From NCBI RefSeq assembly GCF_900100085.1, contig NZ_FNEJ01000009.1, positions 62,001 through 126,000 of the forward strand: DNA of 64,000 bases, in the 5' to 3' direction. The position numbers were made by a program, and so were the translations under genes. Source of the DNA: Salipiger marinus (GTDB lineage Bacteria; Pseudomonadota; Alphaproteobacteria; Rhodobacterales; Rhodobacteraceae). Each line of letters starts with the position of its first letter. Within the stretch, counting starts at the first letter, position 1. Positions 45,750 to 58,266 of the stretch are shown one piece after another. Under the pieces are notes generated by a model. It ran no database searches, had not been told where the DNA came from, and was given only the letters and a program-made list of their open reading frames with translations.

Positions 45750-47161
45750 GCAGGCTTGACCATCTGGGCGTAAAGCGCGGCATAGGCGGTGGCAGACTGC
45801 GACCAGCCCACCGGCGAGGCCATGGCATTGGCCATCATCCGGGTCCAGACCGGTTTCTGCTGATAAAGGCTCACCAGCCGCATCAGAGCATGGGCCAGCG
45901 CCTGCGCGGTCACCGGCTGGAACTGCACCCCGGTGGCGCAGCCCGCCGCAAGCCCCGCAGGCGAGGCATTGATGACCGTATCGGCCAGCCCCCCGGTCAG
46001 CGCCACCAGCGGCAGCGTGCCGTAGCGCAGCCCGTAAAGCTGCGTCAGGCCACAGGGTTCAAAGCGCGAGGGCACCAGAATGGCATCGCCGCCCGCGATC
46101 AGGCGCCGCGCCAGCGCCTCGTCATAGCCGATGCGCACCGCAACGCCGGGATGACGGTCGGCATAGGCGCGGAACGCCGCCTCCATCGCCGGATCGCCCG
46201 ATCCCAGCAGCGCCAGCTGTCCGCCCCGGTCGAGCAGGGCGGGCAGGGCCTGCAGCAGGATGTCGAGCCCCTTCTGTTCGGTCAGCCGCGACACCACCAC
46301 GCAGAGCGGGCCGGGCCAGCCGTCGGGCAGGTTCAGTTCGTGGCGCAGCGCCGCGCGATGCGCGGCCTTGCCTTCGGGCGCGTCATAGGGCGGGATCCAC
46401 AGATCCTCGTCGATGCCGTTGAGGATGCCCAGCAGATCCTGCTGGCGTTCGCGCAGCACCCCGTCCATGCCCGCGCCGAATTCCGGCGTCATCAGTTCGG
46501 CGGCATAGGTGGGCGACACGGTGGACAGCCGGTCGGCATAGACCAGCCCCGCCTTCAGCGCGCTGATGCTGCCCCAGAATTCATAGCCCTTGTCATGAAA
46601 GCCGGAGCGCGGCAGCCCCAGCCGGGGCAGCAGCGACGCAGGCGCCATGCCCTGAAAGGCGATGTTGTGCACGGTCATCAGCGTGGCCACCCGGTCCGCA
46701 GCGCCCAGTTCGCGCAGATAGACCGGGGTCAGCCCCGCCTGCCAGTCATGCAGATGCAGCACCTGCGGGAACCAGTCCTCGATCCCCTCATTGGCGATGA
46801 GCGCGGCGGCGCTGCACAGGGCGGCGAAACGTTCGGGATTGTCCGGCCAGTCGCGCCCCAGCCGGTCCACATAGGGGCCGCCATCGCGGTCATAAAGATG
46901 CGGCGCCTCCAGCACATACAGCACCTGATCCCCCAGCGCGCCCTTCAGCACGCGGGCAAAGCCGCCAAACAGGTCATCCCACTGCGCCACCACCTCGCGC
47001 GTGGCAAGCTGGGCCACCACAGCGCGGTAGCCGGGCAGCAGCGTGCGCATGTCCACCCCGTGCCCCGCAAGCGCGCCGGGCAGGGCGCCTGCCACATCGG
47101 CAAGCCCCCCGGTCTTGACCAGCGGCACACATTCGGACGTGACGGACAGCACCTTGGTCAT
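45746..47161 (-). CDS. glgA: glycogen synthase (ADP-glucose type, GT5)
   Basis: This 471-residue enzyme extends alpha-1,4-glucan with ADP-glucose. The signatures are [16 protein letters not shown] near the N-terminus (ADP-glucose binding), [28 protein letters not shown] and [19 protein letters not shown] (C-terminal catalytic motif). The ATG at 47161 lies in the overlap with glgC; a longer frame reaches 47284. It belongs to the glgP-B-C-A-X-malQ-pgm run. Confidence 0.96.
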   Translation of the reverse strand: MTKVLSVTSECVPLVKTGGLADVAGALPGALAGHGVDMRTLLPGYRAVVAQLATREVVAQWDDLFGGFARVLKGALGDQVLYVLEAPHLYDRDGGPYVDRLGRDWPDNPERFAALCSAAALIANEGIEDWFPQVLHLHDWQAGLTPVYLRELGAADRVATLMTVHNIAFQGMAPASLLPRLGLPRSGFHDKGYEFWGSISALKAGLVYADRLSTVSPTYAAELMTPEFGAGMDGVLRERQQDLLGILNGIDEDLWIPPYDAPEGKAAHRAALRHELNLPDGWPGPLCVVVSRLTEQKGLDILLQALPALLDRGGQLALLGSGDPAMEAAFRAYADRHPGVAVRIGYDEALARRLIAGGDAILVPSRFEPCGLTQLYGLRYGTLPLVALTGGLADTVINASPAGLAAGCATGVQFQPVTAQALAHALMRLVSLYQQKPVWTRMMANAMASPVGWSQSATAYAALYAQMVKPA

Positions 47162-48423
47162 TTTGCGGCTTCCCTCCGGTCCAGCATGTCCTGCGTGATC
47201 AGCGTCACCCCGCCGGGGCTGACGCGGAACCACTTGGCGTCTTCTTCCGGATCCTCGCCGACCACGAGTCCTTCGGGGATACATACACCACGGTTTATGA
47301 CGACATTTTTAAGCCGCGCGTGACGCGACACATAGACATAAGGCAGGGCCACCACCCGTTCGAGCGAAGCATAGGAATTGGTGTGGCATTGCGTGAACAG
47401 CAGCGACTCGCGGATCTCGGTGCCCGAGATGATGCAGCCCCCCGCCACCAGCGAGCTGACCGCCGTGCCGCGCCGGTCCTTTTCGTCGTGGATGAACTTG
47501 GCGGGCGGCACGAGTTCGGAATAGGTCCAGATCGGCCAGTCCCGGTCCCACAGATCCAGATCGGGATCAAAATTGGTCAGGTCGATATTCGCCTTCCAGA
47601 ACGCGTCCACCGTGCCCACATCGCGCCAGTAGGCGGGCGCCTCGGGGGTGTGGCGCACGCAGCTTTCCTCGAACCGGTGGGCCTGCGCCTTGCCCTTGCT
47701 GACGATGTCCGGGATCATGTCATGGCCGAAATCATGGCTGGAGGCATCGTCCGACAGGTCGGCATGCAGCCTTTCGCGCAGATAGGCCCAGTCGAACACA
47801 TAGATGCCCATGCTCACCAGCGTCTTGTCGGGATCGTCGGGCAGGCCCGGCGGATCCTTGGGCTTTTCAAGGAAAGAGGTGATGCGGTCCTTCTCGTCCA
47901 CCGCCATCACGCCAAAGGCGCTGGCCTCCGGCCGGTCCACGGTCAGGCAGCCCACCGTCACCTCGGCGCCGCTGTCGACATGCTGCTGGATCATCAGCTC
48001 GTAATCCATCTTGTAGATGTGATCCCCGGCAAGGATCACGATATATTCGATGTCATAGCTGTCGATGATGTCGATGTTCTGCGCCACCGCATCCACGGTG
48101 CCGCGATACCATGTCTGTTCGTTGTAGCGCTGCGAGGCGGGCAGGATGTCCAGAAATTCATTCCGTTCGGCGCTGAAGAAGTTCCAGCCGCGCTGGCAGT
48201 GACGGATCAGGCTATGCGCCTTGTACTGCGTGGCGAGCGCGATCTTGCGGATCCCGGAATTGAGCGCGTTGGACAGGGCAAAATCTATGATCCGCGCCTT
48301 GCCGCCAAAATAGACCGCAGGCTTGACGCGGGTATTGGTCAGTTCGTGCAGGCGCGATCCGCGCCCTCCGGCCAGCACGAAGGCCATGCTTCGGGCGGCA
48401 AGCCTCTGGCTCTTTGGTGGCAT
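47158..48423 (-). CDS. glgC: glucose-1-phosphate adenylyltransferase
   Basis: This 421-residue enzyme makes ADP-glucose and is the usual controlled step of glycogen synthesis. The nucleotide site [28 protein letters not shown], the metal site [12 protein letters not shown] and the C-terminal left-handed beta helix ([28 protein letters not shown]) are present. A strong GGAGGAGG ribosome site precedes the ATG. It overlaps glgA by 4 bp. Confidence 0.97.
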   Translation of the reverse strand: MPPKSQRLAARSMAFVLAGGRGSRLHELTNTRVKPAVYFGGKARIIDFALSNALNSGIRKIALATQYKAHSLIRHCQRGWNFFSAERNEFLDILPASQRYNEQTWYRGTVDAVAQNIDIIDSYDIEYIVILAGDHIYKMDYELMIQQHVDSGAEVTVGCLTVDRPEASAFGVMAVDEKDRITSFLEKPKDPPGLPDDPDKTLVSMGIYVFDWAYLRERLHADLSDDASSHDFGHDMIPDIVSKGKAQAHRFEESCVRHTPEAPAYWRDVGTVDAFWKANIDLTNFDPDLDLWDRDWPIWTYSELVPPAKFIHDEKDRRGTAVSSLVAGGCIISGTEIRESLLFTQCHTNSYASLERVVALPYVYVSRHARLKNVVINRGVCIPEGLVVGEDPEEDAKWFRVSPGGVTLITQDMLDRREAAK

Positions 48424-48442
48424 GGGGATCCTCCTCCTCCTG

Positions 48443-48457
48443 CGTGCGGGCTTTGCC
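48443..48457 (-). terminator. intercistronic hairpin between glgB and glgC
   Basis: GCGGGC and GCCCGC form a 6-bp stem with a 3-nt loop in the 72-bp gap. It may be a weak attenuating or stabilising element rather than a full terminator. Confidence 0.3.
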
Positions 48458-48495
48458 CGCGTGATTGCGGCCCGGGTCGGGGCCTGTTCCGTGGG

Positions 48496-50679
48496 TCAGG
48501 CGTCGTCCTGCACCAGATAGATCACCGACAGCGGCGGCAGCGTCACCTCGGCCATGGCGGGCTGGCCGTGGCTTGCGCCGGGCTTGGCCTCCACCGCGCC
48601 GAAATTGCCGCGGTTGTCGCCGCCGTAAAGTGCGGCATCGGTGTTCAGCGCCTCGCGCCAGCGGCCCGCGGCGGGCAGGCCGATGCGGTAGCCGTGATGG
48701 GCGCGGGGGGTGAAGTTGCAGATGACCGCCACCTGCGGATCGCCTTCGGCGCCGCGCCGGATCCAGGAGAACACCGAATTATGGGTGTCGCCGCCTTCGA
48801 TCCACGCAAAGCCCGCCGGATCGGCATCCAGCCGGTGCAGAGCGGGTTCTTCGCGGTAAAGCCGGTTCAGGTCGCGCACCAGATGCTGCATCCCGGCATG
48901 GGAGGGATCGGCAAGGCACCCCCAGTCGATCTGCGCGTCGTGATTCCATTCATGCACCTGCGCAAACTCCTGCCCCATGAACAGCAGCTTCTTGCCCGGA
49001 TGGCCCCACATGAAGCCGTAATAGGCGCGCAGATTGGCGAATTTTTCCCAGCGGTCGCCGGGCATCTTGCCCAGCATGGAGCCTTTGCCATGCACCACCT
49101 CGTCATGGCTGATCGGCAGGATGAAATTCTCGGTATAGGCGTAATGCAGGCCGAAGGTCATCTGGTGGTGATGGAAACTGCGGTACAGCGGATCCTTGCG
49201 CATGTATTCCAGCGTGTCGTTCATCCAGCCCATGTTCCATTTGAACCCGAAGCCCAGACCGCCCGCATCCACGGGGCGCGACACGCCGGGAAAGGCGGTG
49301 CTTTCCTCGGCCACGGTCATGATGCCTGCATGCTGGCCATAGGATTCGACATTCATCCGCTGCAGCACGGCGATGGCTTCGTAATTCTCGCGCCCGCCAT
49401 CCTTGTTGGGCACCCATTCGCCTGCGGGCCGCGAATAGTCGCGATAGAGCATGGAGGCCACGGCATCCACGCGCAGCCCGTCGGCATGGTATTCTTCCAG
49501 CCAGTACAGCGCGTTGGCGGTGAGGAAATTCGACACCTCGCGCCGCCCGTAATTGTAGATCAGCGTGTTCCAGTCGTGATGGAAGCCCTCGCGCGGGTCG
49601 GCATGTTCGTAAAGGGCGGTGCCATCGAACCGGCCCAACCCATGCGCGTCTGACGGGAAATGCCCCGGCACCCAGTCAAGCAGCACGCCAAGCCCGGCGC
49701 GATGCGCGGCATTGATCAGGTCGCGGAATTCATGCGGCAGCCCGTGACGGATGGTGGGGGCGTAAAGCCCGATGGGCTGGTATCCCCACGAGCCGTCAAA
49801 GGGATATTCGCTGACCGGCATCAGTTCGATATGGGTGAAGCCCATGTCGCGCACATAGGCCACCAGTTCCTCTGCCGCCTCGACATAGGAAATGGGGCGC
49901 CCCCAGTCCTTGCGCCGCCACGAGGGCAGATGCACCTCGTAGATGGAAATCGGCGCCTTGGGGTCATGCGCTGCGGCGCGGCTGGTCATCCAGTCGTCAT
50001 CAGACCAGCCATAGCCGGTGATGTCGCGCACGATGGAGGCATTGGCAGGCGGATGTTCCGAGCCGAAGCCAAAGGGATCGGCCTTGCGCGGCTGGATGCG
50101 CCCGTCGGGGCCCTTGATCTCGTAGCGGTAGAACGCGCCTTCCGCGACGCCGGGCAGGAACATCTCCCACACGCCGGTGGCGCCGCGGCGGCGCATCGGA
50201 TGGCGCCGCCCGTCCCAGCCGTTGAAATCGCCCACCACCGACACGCGCCGGGCATTGGGGGCCCAGACCGCGAAATGGGTGCCGAACACGCCGTCATGGC
50301 TGCGGGGATGGGCGCCCATCACCTCCCACATGCGCAGGTGGCTGCCTTCGCCCAGCAGGTATTCGTCCAGATCGCCCAGCACCGGACCGAAGCGATAGGG
50401 GTCTTCCATCTCCCAGACATGGCCATTGGCACTGCCGCGCAGGTGATACTCCAGATCACCCGGCACCGGGCCACGGAAAACGCCGGGCGCGCCCGGCACC
50501 GGGTCCAGCGGGTGCCGCACCCCCGCCACCACCGCCGCCATCTCATGGGCGCCGGGGTCAAAGCAGGTGACATGGCGCAGCCCGTCGATCTCATGGGGAC
50601 CAAGGACCGCGAACGGGTCGTCATGGTCGCCGTCAAGAAGGCGCTGCAGGGCGGGATCGGGCTGGGTTTTGCTGTTCAT
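48496..50679 (-). CDS. glgB: 1,4-alpha-glucan branching enzyme (GH13)
   Basis: This 727-residue enzyme introduces alpha-1,6 branches into glycogen. An N-terminal domain (residues 1-110) and CBM48 ([23 protein letters not shown]) precede the barrel. There [39 protein letters not shown] (nucleophile Asp) and [15 protein letters not shown] (acid/base Glu) are seen. It follows glgP after 54 bp and lies 72 bp before glgC. Confidence 0.96.
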   Translation of the reverse strand: MNSKTQPDPALQRLLDGDHDDPFAVLGPHEIDGLRHVTCFDPGAHEMAAVVAGVRHPLDPVPGAPGVFRGPVPGDLEYHLRGSANGHVWEMEDPYRFGPVLGDLDEYLLGEGSHLRMWEVMGAHPRSHDGVFGTHFAVWAPNARRVSVVGDFNGWDGRRHPMRRRGATGVWEMFLPGVAEGAFYRYEIKGPDGRIQPRKADPFGFGSEHPPANASIVRDITGYGWSDDDWMTSRAAAHDPKAPISIYEVHLPSWRRKDWGRPISYVEAAEELVAYVRDMGFTHIELMPVSEYPFDGSWGYQPIGLYAPTIRHGLPHEFRDLINAAHRAGLGVLLDWVPGHFPSDAHGLGRFDGTALYEHADPREGFHHDWNTLIYNYGRREVSNFLTANALYWLEEYHADGLRVDAVASMLYRDYSRPAGEWVPNKDGGRENYEAIAVLQRMNVESYGQHAGIMTVAEESTAFPGVSRPVDAGGLGFGFKWNMGWMNDTLEYMRKDPLYRSFHHHQMTFGLHYAYTENFILPISHDEVVHGKGSMLGKMPGDRWEKFANLRAYYGFMWGHPGKKLLFMGQEFAQVHEWNHDAQIDWGCLADPSHAGMQHLVRDLNRLYREEPALHRLDADPAGFAWIEGGDTHNSVFSWIRRGAEGDPQVAVICNFTPRAHHGYRIGLPAAGRWREALNTDAALYGGDNRGNFGAVEAKPGASHGQPAMAEVTLPPLSVIYLVQDDA

Positions 50680-50733
50680 GATCTGACTGTAGCCCGTTCC
50701 CTTATGCTTGCAATCGCCGCGGTGAGGCCCCGG

Positions 50734-53115
<2,382 letters not shown>

Positions 53116-53235
53116 GGTCAGAACTCGCGGAGCTGAAATGAGGCGGGGTCATGCGGGCAGCGCATCAGAGCATATCCTGTGCACCTGCCCGCGTGATGAA
53201 CAGAATTCGTGATGAAATGATGGCGGTGCGGGGAT

Positions 53236-54210
53236 TTACGCCCTCGCCTCGGGCATTTCGCTCAAATGCCGGGCACAGCCGGTAAGCGCGGCGTAATCGT
53301 CGGTCACCAGACTGACCGGGAACTGCCCCATGAAGTCGCGGAAGCGGCCCCGGTCGGCAAAGGCTTCGGCAAAGCCGCAATCCAGCAGATGCGGGCCGAA
53401 ATGCCGCGCCACGCCGCCGATCAGGTAAATCCCGCCAAAGGGCAGCAGGGTCAGCGCAAGGTTGGAACAGACCCGGCCCAGCATCCGCGCGCAGACCTCC
53501 ACCGTGCGGCGGGCGCGCGGGTCGCTGCCGTCATCCATGGCCGCCATGATCTGCGCCGCCTCCAGCGGCGTGCCCGCGCCATCCTCTTCGCAGAGCCACG
53601 CATAGACCCGTTCGAAGCCGCGCCCGGACAGGATATGTTCCACGCTCGGGCCGTCATGCTTGCGCGAGATGTAGCGCAGCAGGCGCAGCTCTTCCTCGGT
53701 CTGCACGGGGATGGCCACATGCCCGGCCTCGGCGGGCGGCACCAGCGTGCGGTCGTCCAGCCGGAACACCGGGGCGGCGTTCATGCCGGTGCCCACGCCG
53801 ATCACCAGCCGCGCCGATTGCGCGCTCGCGGGCTGGCCGGGCAGGATCGGGGTCAGGCAGCCTTGGGCAAGATGGCCCAGCGCATGACCCTGCGCCTGCA
53901 GGTCGTTGAGCACGGAAATCACCTCGGCCCCGGTGGCGGCATGCAGGGTGGCGCGGTCGATGTCCCAGTCGATATTGGTCAGCCGTCCCGCGCCATCGCG
54001 CACCGGGCCCGCCACCGCGACGCAGGCCGCCTGCGGGCGCATGCCGGTTTCCGCCAGATACTGCGCCAGCACCGCGCCGATGCCGTCATTTTCCGCGTTG
54101 CGGTAGCGCCGCACCGAGCCTTCGACAATTGCGCCATTGCGCCCCAGCGCCACCCGTGTGTTGGTGCCGCCGATATCGGCCAGCACCGCTGTTCCGTCCT
54201 TGCCGCTCAT
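53236..54210 (-). CDS. glk: glucokinase
   Basis: This 324-residue enzyme phosphorylates glucose released by AglA, the beta-glucosidase or MalQ. ADIGGTNTRVALG is the ATP phosphate loop, INDLQAQGHALG and VGVGTGMNAAPV-like sequence (GVGTGMNAAP) are further family elements, and GGIYLIGGVARHFG lies near the C-terminus. It is the bacterial Glk family rather than ROK (no CXCGXXGCXE zinc motif). It starts in a 4-bp overlap with the beta-glucosidase gene, and a TTAGCGCTAACG dyad lies 17 bp upstream in that gene. Confidence 0.92.
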   Translation of the reverse strand: MSGKDGTAVLADIGGTNTRVALGRNGAIVEGSVRRYRNAENDGIGAVLAQYLAETGMRPQAACVAVAGPVRDGAGRLTNIDWDIDRATLHAATGAEVISVLNDLQAQGHALGHLAQGCLTPILPGQPASAQSARLVIGVGTGMNAAPVFRLDDRTLVPPAEAGHVAIPVQTEEELRLLRYISRKHDGPSVEHILSGRGFERVYAWLCEEDGAGTPLEAAQIMAAMDDGSDPRARRTVEVCARMLGRVCSNLALTLLPFGGIYLIGGVARHFGPHLLDCGFAEAFADRGRFRDFMGQFPVSLVTDDYAALTGCARHLSEMPEARA

Positions 54211-55538
54211 CGGTTCTGATCCTTCCTTAGCGCTAACGCCATCGCGTGGTAGGAGGCTTTGGGCGTTCGCGCAAGCGTGTCGAAATCCACATGCACAAGG
54301 CCAAAGCGTTTCTCGTAGCCGAAGCTCCATTCGTAATTGTCGAGCAGCGACCAGACGAAATACCCCTTCACCGGAACACCCCGTGCCTGCGCCGCGCGCA
54401 GTGCCTCCAGATGGGCGGCCAGATAGGACAGGCGGTCGGGGTCGTCCACGTCGCCGCCGCGCATTTGGTCGGGGGCGGCCATGCCGTTTTCGGTGACGTA
54501 GAGCGGCAGATCGCCGGTATATTCGGCAGCGGTGCGGATCAGGAAATCCTGCAGCCCCTGCGGATAGATCTCCCAGCACATGGCGGTCTTGGGCAGCGGT
54601 CCCTCGACCTCGCAGAGCGCAGGCCACGGGCCGGGGGCAGGGGCGATGCGCTTGCGGGTGTAGTAATTCAGCCCGCACCAGTCGAGCTTCTGCGTGATGG
54701 TGGGGAAGTCGTCCTGCCAGTTCTGCGGCAGATGCGGCTCCAGCCCGTCCAGCACGATCTGCGGGTATGCGCCCTTGAACACCCCGCCCAGAAACCAGCG
54801 GTTGTAGATGCCGTCATAGATCGCGGCGGCGTGGCGCGCCTCTGGCTCGTCGCTGGCGGGGCTGGCCCATTCCAGATTGAACACCCCGCCCAGATTGCCC
54901 AGACCCTGCGCGCGCATCACCTCGATCGCGCGGCCATGGGCCAGCAGCACATGGTGCATGGCGCGGGCGGCGGCGCGGATGTCGCGCAGGCCGGGGGCAT
55001 GGGCGCCGTAGAAATGCGACAGCCACGCCACGCACCACGGCTCGTTGATGGGGGCCACCGACCACATGCGGTCGCCGATACGGTCCATGATGATCTCGGT
55101 GAAATCGGCAAACCAGCTGGCCACGTCGCGGTTGCGCCAGCCGCCCAGATCGGCCAGCGCCGAGGGCAGTTCCCAATGGTACAGCGTGGCGCAGGGTTTC
55201 AGCCCCCGCTCCAGCATGGCATCGGTAAGCCGGTCGTAGAAATCCAGCCCCTCGGTGTTCACGGGGCCGCGCCCCTCGGGCAGCACCCGCGCCCATGAGG
55301 TGGAGAAGCGGTAGGCGTCGAATCCGGCAGCGGCGACCAGATCCAGATCCTGTTCGTAAAGATGGTAATGATCGCAGGCGCGCGCGCCATGTTCGGCCCG
55401 GACCACATTGCCGGGCGTGTCGGCAAAATCGTCCCAATGGGTGCGCCCGGCGCCGCCAAAGCCGTGGCCTTCGATCTGGTAGCTGGAAGTGGCGGTGCCA
55501 AACAGGAAGTCTTCGGGAAAATCCTTGCGGGTGAACAT
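54207..55538 (-). CDS. beta-glucosidase (GH1)
   Basis: This 443-residue retaining glycosidase releases glucose from cellobiose-like beta-glucosides. FLFGTATSSYQIEGH opens the barrel, the acid/base Glu166 is in PINEPW, and the nucleophile Glu350 is in VTENGM. There is no signal peptide, so it acts in the cytoplasm on imported sugars. It is placed between aglR and glk with 8-bp and -4-bp spacing, and so extends the alpha-glucoside regulon to beta-linked disaccharides. Confidence 0.94.
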   Translation of the reverse strand: MFTRKDFPEDFLFGTATSSYQIEGHGFGGAGRTHWDDFADTPGNVVRAEHGARACDHYHLYEQDLDLVAAAGFDAYRFSTSWARVLPEGRGPVNTEGLDFYDRLTDAMLERGLKPCATLYHWELPSALADLGGWRNRDVASWFADFTEIIMDRIGDRMWSVAPINEPWCVAWLSHFYGAHAPGLRDIRAAARAMHHVLLAHGRAIEVMRAQGLGNLGGVFNLEWASPASDEPEARHAAAIYDGIYNRWFLGGVFKGAYPQIVLDGLEPHLPQNWQDDFPTITQKLDWCGLNYYTRKRIAPAPGPWPALCEVEGPLPKTAMCWEIYPQGLQDFLIRTAAEYTGDLPLYVTENGMAAPDQMRGGDVDDPDRLSYLAAHLEALRAAQARGVPVKGYFVWSLLDNYEWSFGYEKRFGLVHVDFDTLARTPKASYHAMALALRKDQNR

Positions 55539-55547
55539 GGGCGCTCC

Positions 55548-56582
55548 TCAGATGCGGGACAGGGGGGCAGGGCCGGTGGAGGCGCCAAGGATCAGCTGTG
55601 CCTCCAGCAGGTGCTGTTCGGCGGGGCGGCCCGGTTCGGCGATATGGCGCAGCAGCAGCGCGGCGGCGATGCGCCCCGCCTCGCGCACCGAAGACCGCGT
55701 GGCGGTGAACACCGGCACGTCGGGGCCGTTGCGCAGATAGCTCAGATCATCGTCATGGGTGATGACCGACACGTCGCGCGGCATCTCGAGCCCCGCCGCG
55801 TGAATCGCCCGCCGCACCCCGATGGCGCTGATCAGCGAAGACACCAGAAAGGCGCTGGGCGGCTGGTCCAGCGCCAGCATCCGGGAAGCGGCGGCAAAGC
55901 CGTAAGGTTCGGTCATCTCGTCAGAGGCCATGAGCCTTGGATCGGGCGCGAGCCCGCGCGCGGCCAGCGCCGCGTCGTAGCCCATGCGGCGGCGATGGGC
56001 GAAATCCATGAATTCCAGCCCGTTGATCAGCCCGATCCGCTGGTGGCCCAGATCGATCAGAAATTCCGTGGCGCGGCGAAAGGCGCGGGTGTTGTTCACA
56101 TCCACCCAGGAATAGGGCTGCGCCAGATCCGAGGCGCGGCCATGCACCACGAAGGGCAGGCCCAGCCCTATCAGGAACGGGATGCGCGCATCCGCCATCT
56201 TCGGCCCGTGCACGATCAGCCCGTCGACATTGCCCTTCGCCTTCAGGCGGCGGTAATTCTCCTCCTCGTCGCGGTCATCGGTCAGCGACAGGGTCATGTC
56301 ATAGCCCGCCTTGACGTATTCCTCTGACGCGCCCGCGACAAAATCCCCGAAGACCGGGTTGACCATCTCGTGCTGCTTGGAGCTGGGGATGACATGACCG
56401 ATGGCCATGGCGCGGCCCGTGGCCAGCCCCTTGGCGCGGGCATTGGGGGCATAGTTCAGCGCCTGCGCCGCTTCCAGAACGCGGGTGCGGGTGTCCTTGT
56501 TGACCTCCGGATAGCCGTTCAGCGCGCGGCTGACCGTGGTCTGCGACAGGTTGAGATGGGCGGCCAGCTGTTTCAGGTTCAT
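55548..56582 (-). CDS. aglR: LacI-family repressor of the alpha-glucoside genes (AglR-like)
   Basis: This 344-residue regulator has an N-terminal LacI helix-turn-helix and hinge (MNLKQLAAHLNLSQTTVSRALNG, NYAPNARAKGLATG). A periplasmic-binding-protein-like sugar domain with IGLINGLEFMDFAHRRRMGYDAA follows. It is divergent from aglEFGAK and heads the bgl-glk-glg run. Its likely operators CAAAGCGCTTCGAG and CAAAGCGGTTTGAG lie on both sides of the intergenic region, one just before its own start, suggesting autoregulation. The inducer is probably an alpha-glucoside or derivative. Confidence 0.88.
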   Translation of the reverse strand: MNLKQLAAHLNLSQTTVSRALNGYPEVNKDTRTRVLEAAQALNYAPNARAKGLATGRAMAIGHVIPSSKQHEMVNPVFGDFVAGASEEYVKAGYDMTLSLTDDRDEEENYRRLKAKGNVDGLIVHGPKMADARIPFLIGLGLPFVVHGRASDLAQPYSWVDVNNTRAFRRATEFLIDLGHQRIGLINGLEFMDFAHRRRMGYDAALAARGLAPDPRLMASDEMTEPYGFAAASRMLALDQPPSAFLVSSLISAIGVRRAIHAAGLEMPRDVSVITHDDDLSYLRNGPDVPVFTATRSSVREAGRIAAALLLRHIAEPGRPAEQHLLEAQLILGASTGPAPLSRI

Positions 56583-56593
56583 CGCCGGATCTC

Positions 56594-56607
56594 CAAAGCG
56601 CTTCGAG
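56594..56607. promoter_or_regulatory. AglR operator candidate 1, at the aglR start
   Basis: CAAAGCGCTTCGAG contains the palindrome AAGCGCTT, the type of centre used by LacI-family proteins. It lies 12 bp before the aglR start codon. Confidence 0.6.
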
Positions 56608-56716
56608 CTTGCTCAAGCCTAGCGCCAAATGCCGGAAAAGGTGAAGACCCTTTCCGAACTGCCCGCAAATCCCGCCGCAAGGTGCAGAAGACGCGGGGTT
56701 AACAGGCGGTCCCTGA

Positions 56717-56769
56717 TTGACAGGTTGCATCAAAAGCGGGACGCTTCGACATGTTCAAAGCGGTTTGAG
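56717..56769 (+). promoter_or_regulatory. aglE promoter with AglR operator candidate 2
   Basis: TTGACA (56717-56722) is a good -35 with a weak -10 near 56740. CAAAGCGGTTTGAG (56756-56769) matches operator 1 except at the two variable positions and would lie just downstream of the start. A third dyad, AAGCGGGACGCTT (56734-56746), overlaps the -10 region. Confidence 0.5.
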
Positions 56770-56835
56770 GCGATTCTGCCGCAACCGCAGCGACGGCGCG
56801 GGGAGGCTGCGCCAGAGACATGAGGAGACGAGGCC

Positions 56836-58212
56836 ATGACCTTCATCACGAAGACGGGCGGACGGCGCCTGTGCCTTTGGGGCACGGCGGGCGCATTGGC
56901 GCTGCTGGCGGGAACGGCGCAGGCGCAGATGGTGTTCACCCCCGGCGAGGGCGATTTCAACTGGCAGAGCTACGAGGAGTTTGCCGCAGAGCATGATCTT
57001 TCCGGCGAGACGGTCAACATCTTCGGCCCGTGGCGCGGCGACGATCAGGCGCTGGTGGAATCCGTGCTGGCCTATTTCGCCGAGGCGACGGGGGCCAATG
57101 TCAGCTACGCCTCGTCCGAAACCTATGAACAGCAGATTGTCATCGACGCCGAAGCCGGCAGTCCGCCCAACATCGCCATCCTGCCGCAGCCGGGGCTGAT
57201 CGCCGATCTGGTCTCCAAGGGCTTTGTCGAGCCGCTGGGAGAGGAGACCGCCGACTGGCTGCGCGAGAATTACGCTGCGGGCGACAGCTGGGTCAGCCTT
57301 GGATCCTTCCCCGGACCCGAGGGCGACAGCCAGCTTTATGCCTTTCCCTACAAGATCGATGTCAAATCGCTGGTCTGGTATGTGCCCGAGAATTTCGAGG
57401 ATGCAGGCTATGAGGTGCCCGAGACGCTGGAGGATCTGAAGACCCTGACCGAAACGATGGCCGAGGAGGGCGAAACACCGTGGTGCATCGGGCTGGGATC
57501 GGGGGGGGCTACCGGCTGGCCCGCCACCGACTGGGTCGAGGATCTGATGCTGCGCGTACAGCCGCCCGAGGTCTATGACCAGTGGGTGTCCAACGAGATC
57601 GCCTTTGACGATCCGCGCGTGATCGAAGCCATCGAGGAATTCGGCTGGTTCGCCCGCAACGATGCCTTTGTCGCGGGCGGGGCCGGGGCCGTCGCCACCA
57701 CCGATTTCCGCGAAAGCCCGAACGGGCTCTTTGCCTCGCCGCCGCAATGTTACCTGCACCATCAGGCCAGCTTCATCCCGACCTTCTTCCCCGAAGGCAC
57801 GGAACTGGGGCTGGATGCGGATTTCTTCTATATGCCCGCCTATGAGGGCCGCGATCTGGGCAAGCCGGTGCTGGGGGCGGGCACTCTGGCCTTCATCACC
57901 AAGGACAGCCCCGGGGCGCGCGCCTTCATCGAGTTTCTGCAGACCCCCATCGCGCATGAGATCTGGATGGCGCAGTCGGGCTTCCTGACGCCGTTCAAGG
58001 GCGCCAATGCCGACACCTATGGCAGCGAGCCGCTGCGCAAGCAGGGGGAAATCCTGCTGGATGCCACCACCTTCCGCTTTGACGGGTCCGATCTGATGCC
58101 GGGTGCGGTGGGCGCGGGCAGCTTCTGGACCGGCATGGTCGATTATGTGGGCGGTGCCTCTGCCGAGGATGTGGCGGCGGAAATCCAGCGCAGCTGGGAC
58201 GCCAACAAGTAA
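56836..58212 (+). CDS. aglE: alpha-glucoside ABC transporter, periplasmic binding protein
   Basis: This 458-residue sugar receptor has a signal peptide (LCLWGTAGALALLAGTAQA, cleavage near residue 31) and the extracellular solute-binding family 1 fold. It would bind trehalose, sucrose, maltose or similar alpha-glucosides, as its Sinorhizobium counterpart does. The order aglE-F-G-A-K is the same as in S. meliloti. A hairpin after the stop probably keeps its mRNA more abundant than that of the permease genes. The ribosome site is GAGGAGACGAGG. Confidence 0.92.
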   Translation: MTFITKTGGRRLCLWGTAGALALLAGTAQAQMVFTPGEGDFNWQSYEEFAAEHDLSGETVNIFGPWRGDDQALVESVLAYFAEATGANVSYASSETYEQQIVIDAEAGSPPNIAILPQPGLIADLVSKGFVEPLGEETADWLRENYAAGDSWVSLGSFPGPEGDSQLYAFPYKIDVKSLVWYVPENFEDAGYEVPETLEDLKTLTETMAEEGETPWCIGLGSGGATGWPATDWVEDLMLRVQPPEVYDQWVSNEIAFDDPRVIEAIEEFGWFARNDAFVAGGAGAVATTDFRESPNGLFASPPQCYLHHQASFIPTFFPEGTELGLDADFFYMPAYEGRDLGKPVLGAGTLAFITKDSPGARAFIEFLQTPIAHEIWMAQSGFLTPFKGANADTYGSEPLRKQGEILLDATTFRFDGSDLMPGAVGAGSFWTGMVDYVGGASAEDVAAEIQRSWDANK

Positions 58213-58219
58213 CCCACGC

Positions 58220-58241
58220 GCCGGACCCTGCCGGGTCCGGC
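58220..58241 (+). terminator. intercistronic stem-loop aglE-aglF
   Basis: GCCGGACCC and GGGTCCGGC form a perfect 9-bp stem with a 4-nt loop, followed by CTTTCGT. It is analogous to the stem-loops after other binding-protein genes and likely causes partial termination or protects the aglE 3' end. Confidence 0.6.
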
Positions 58242-58266
58242 CTTTCGTGTCGCAGGGGAGGTCGCC

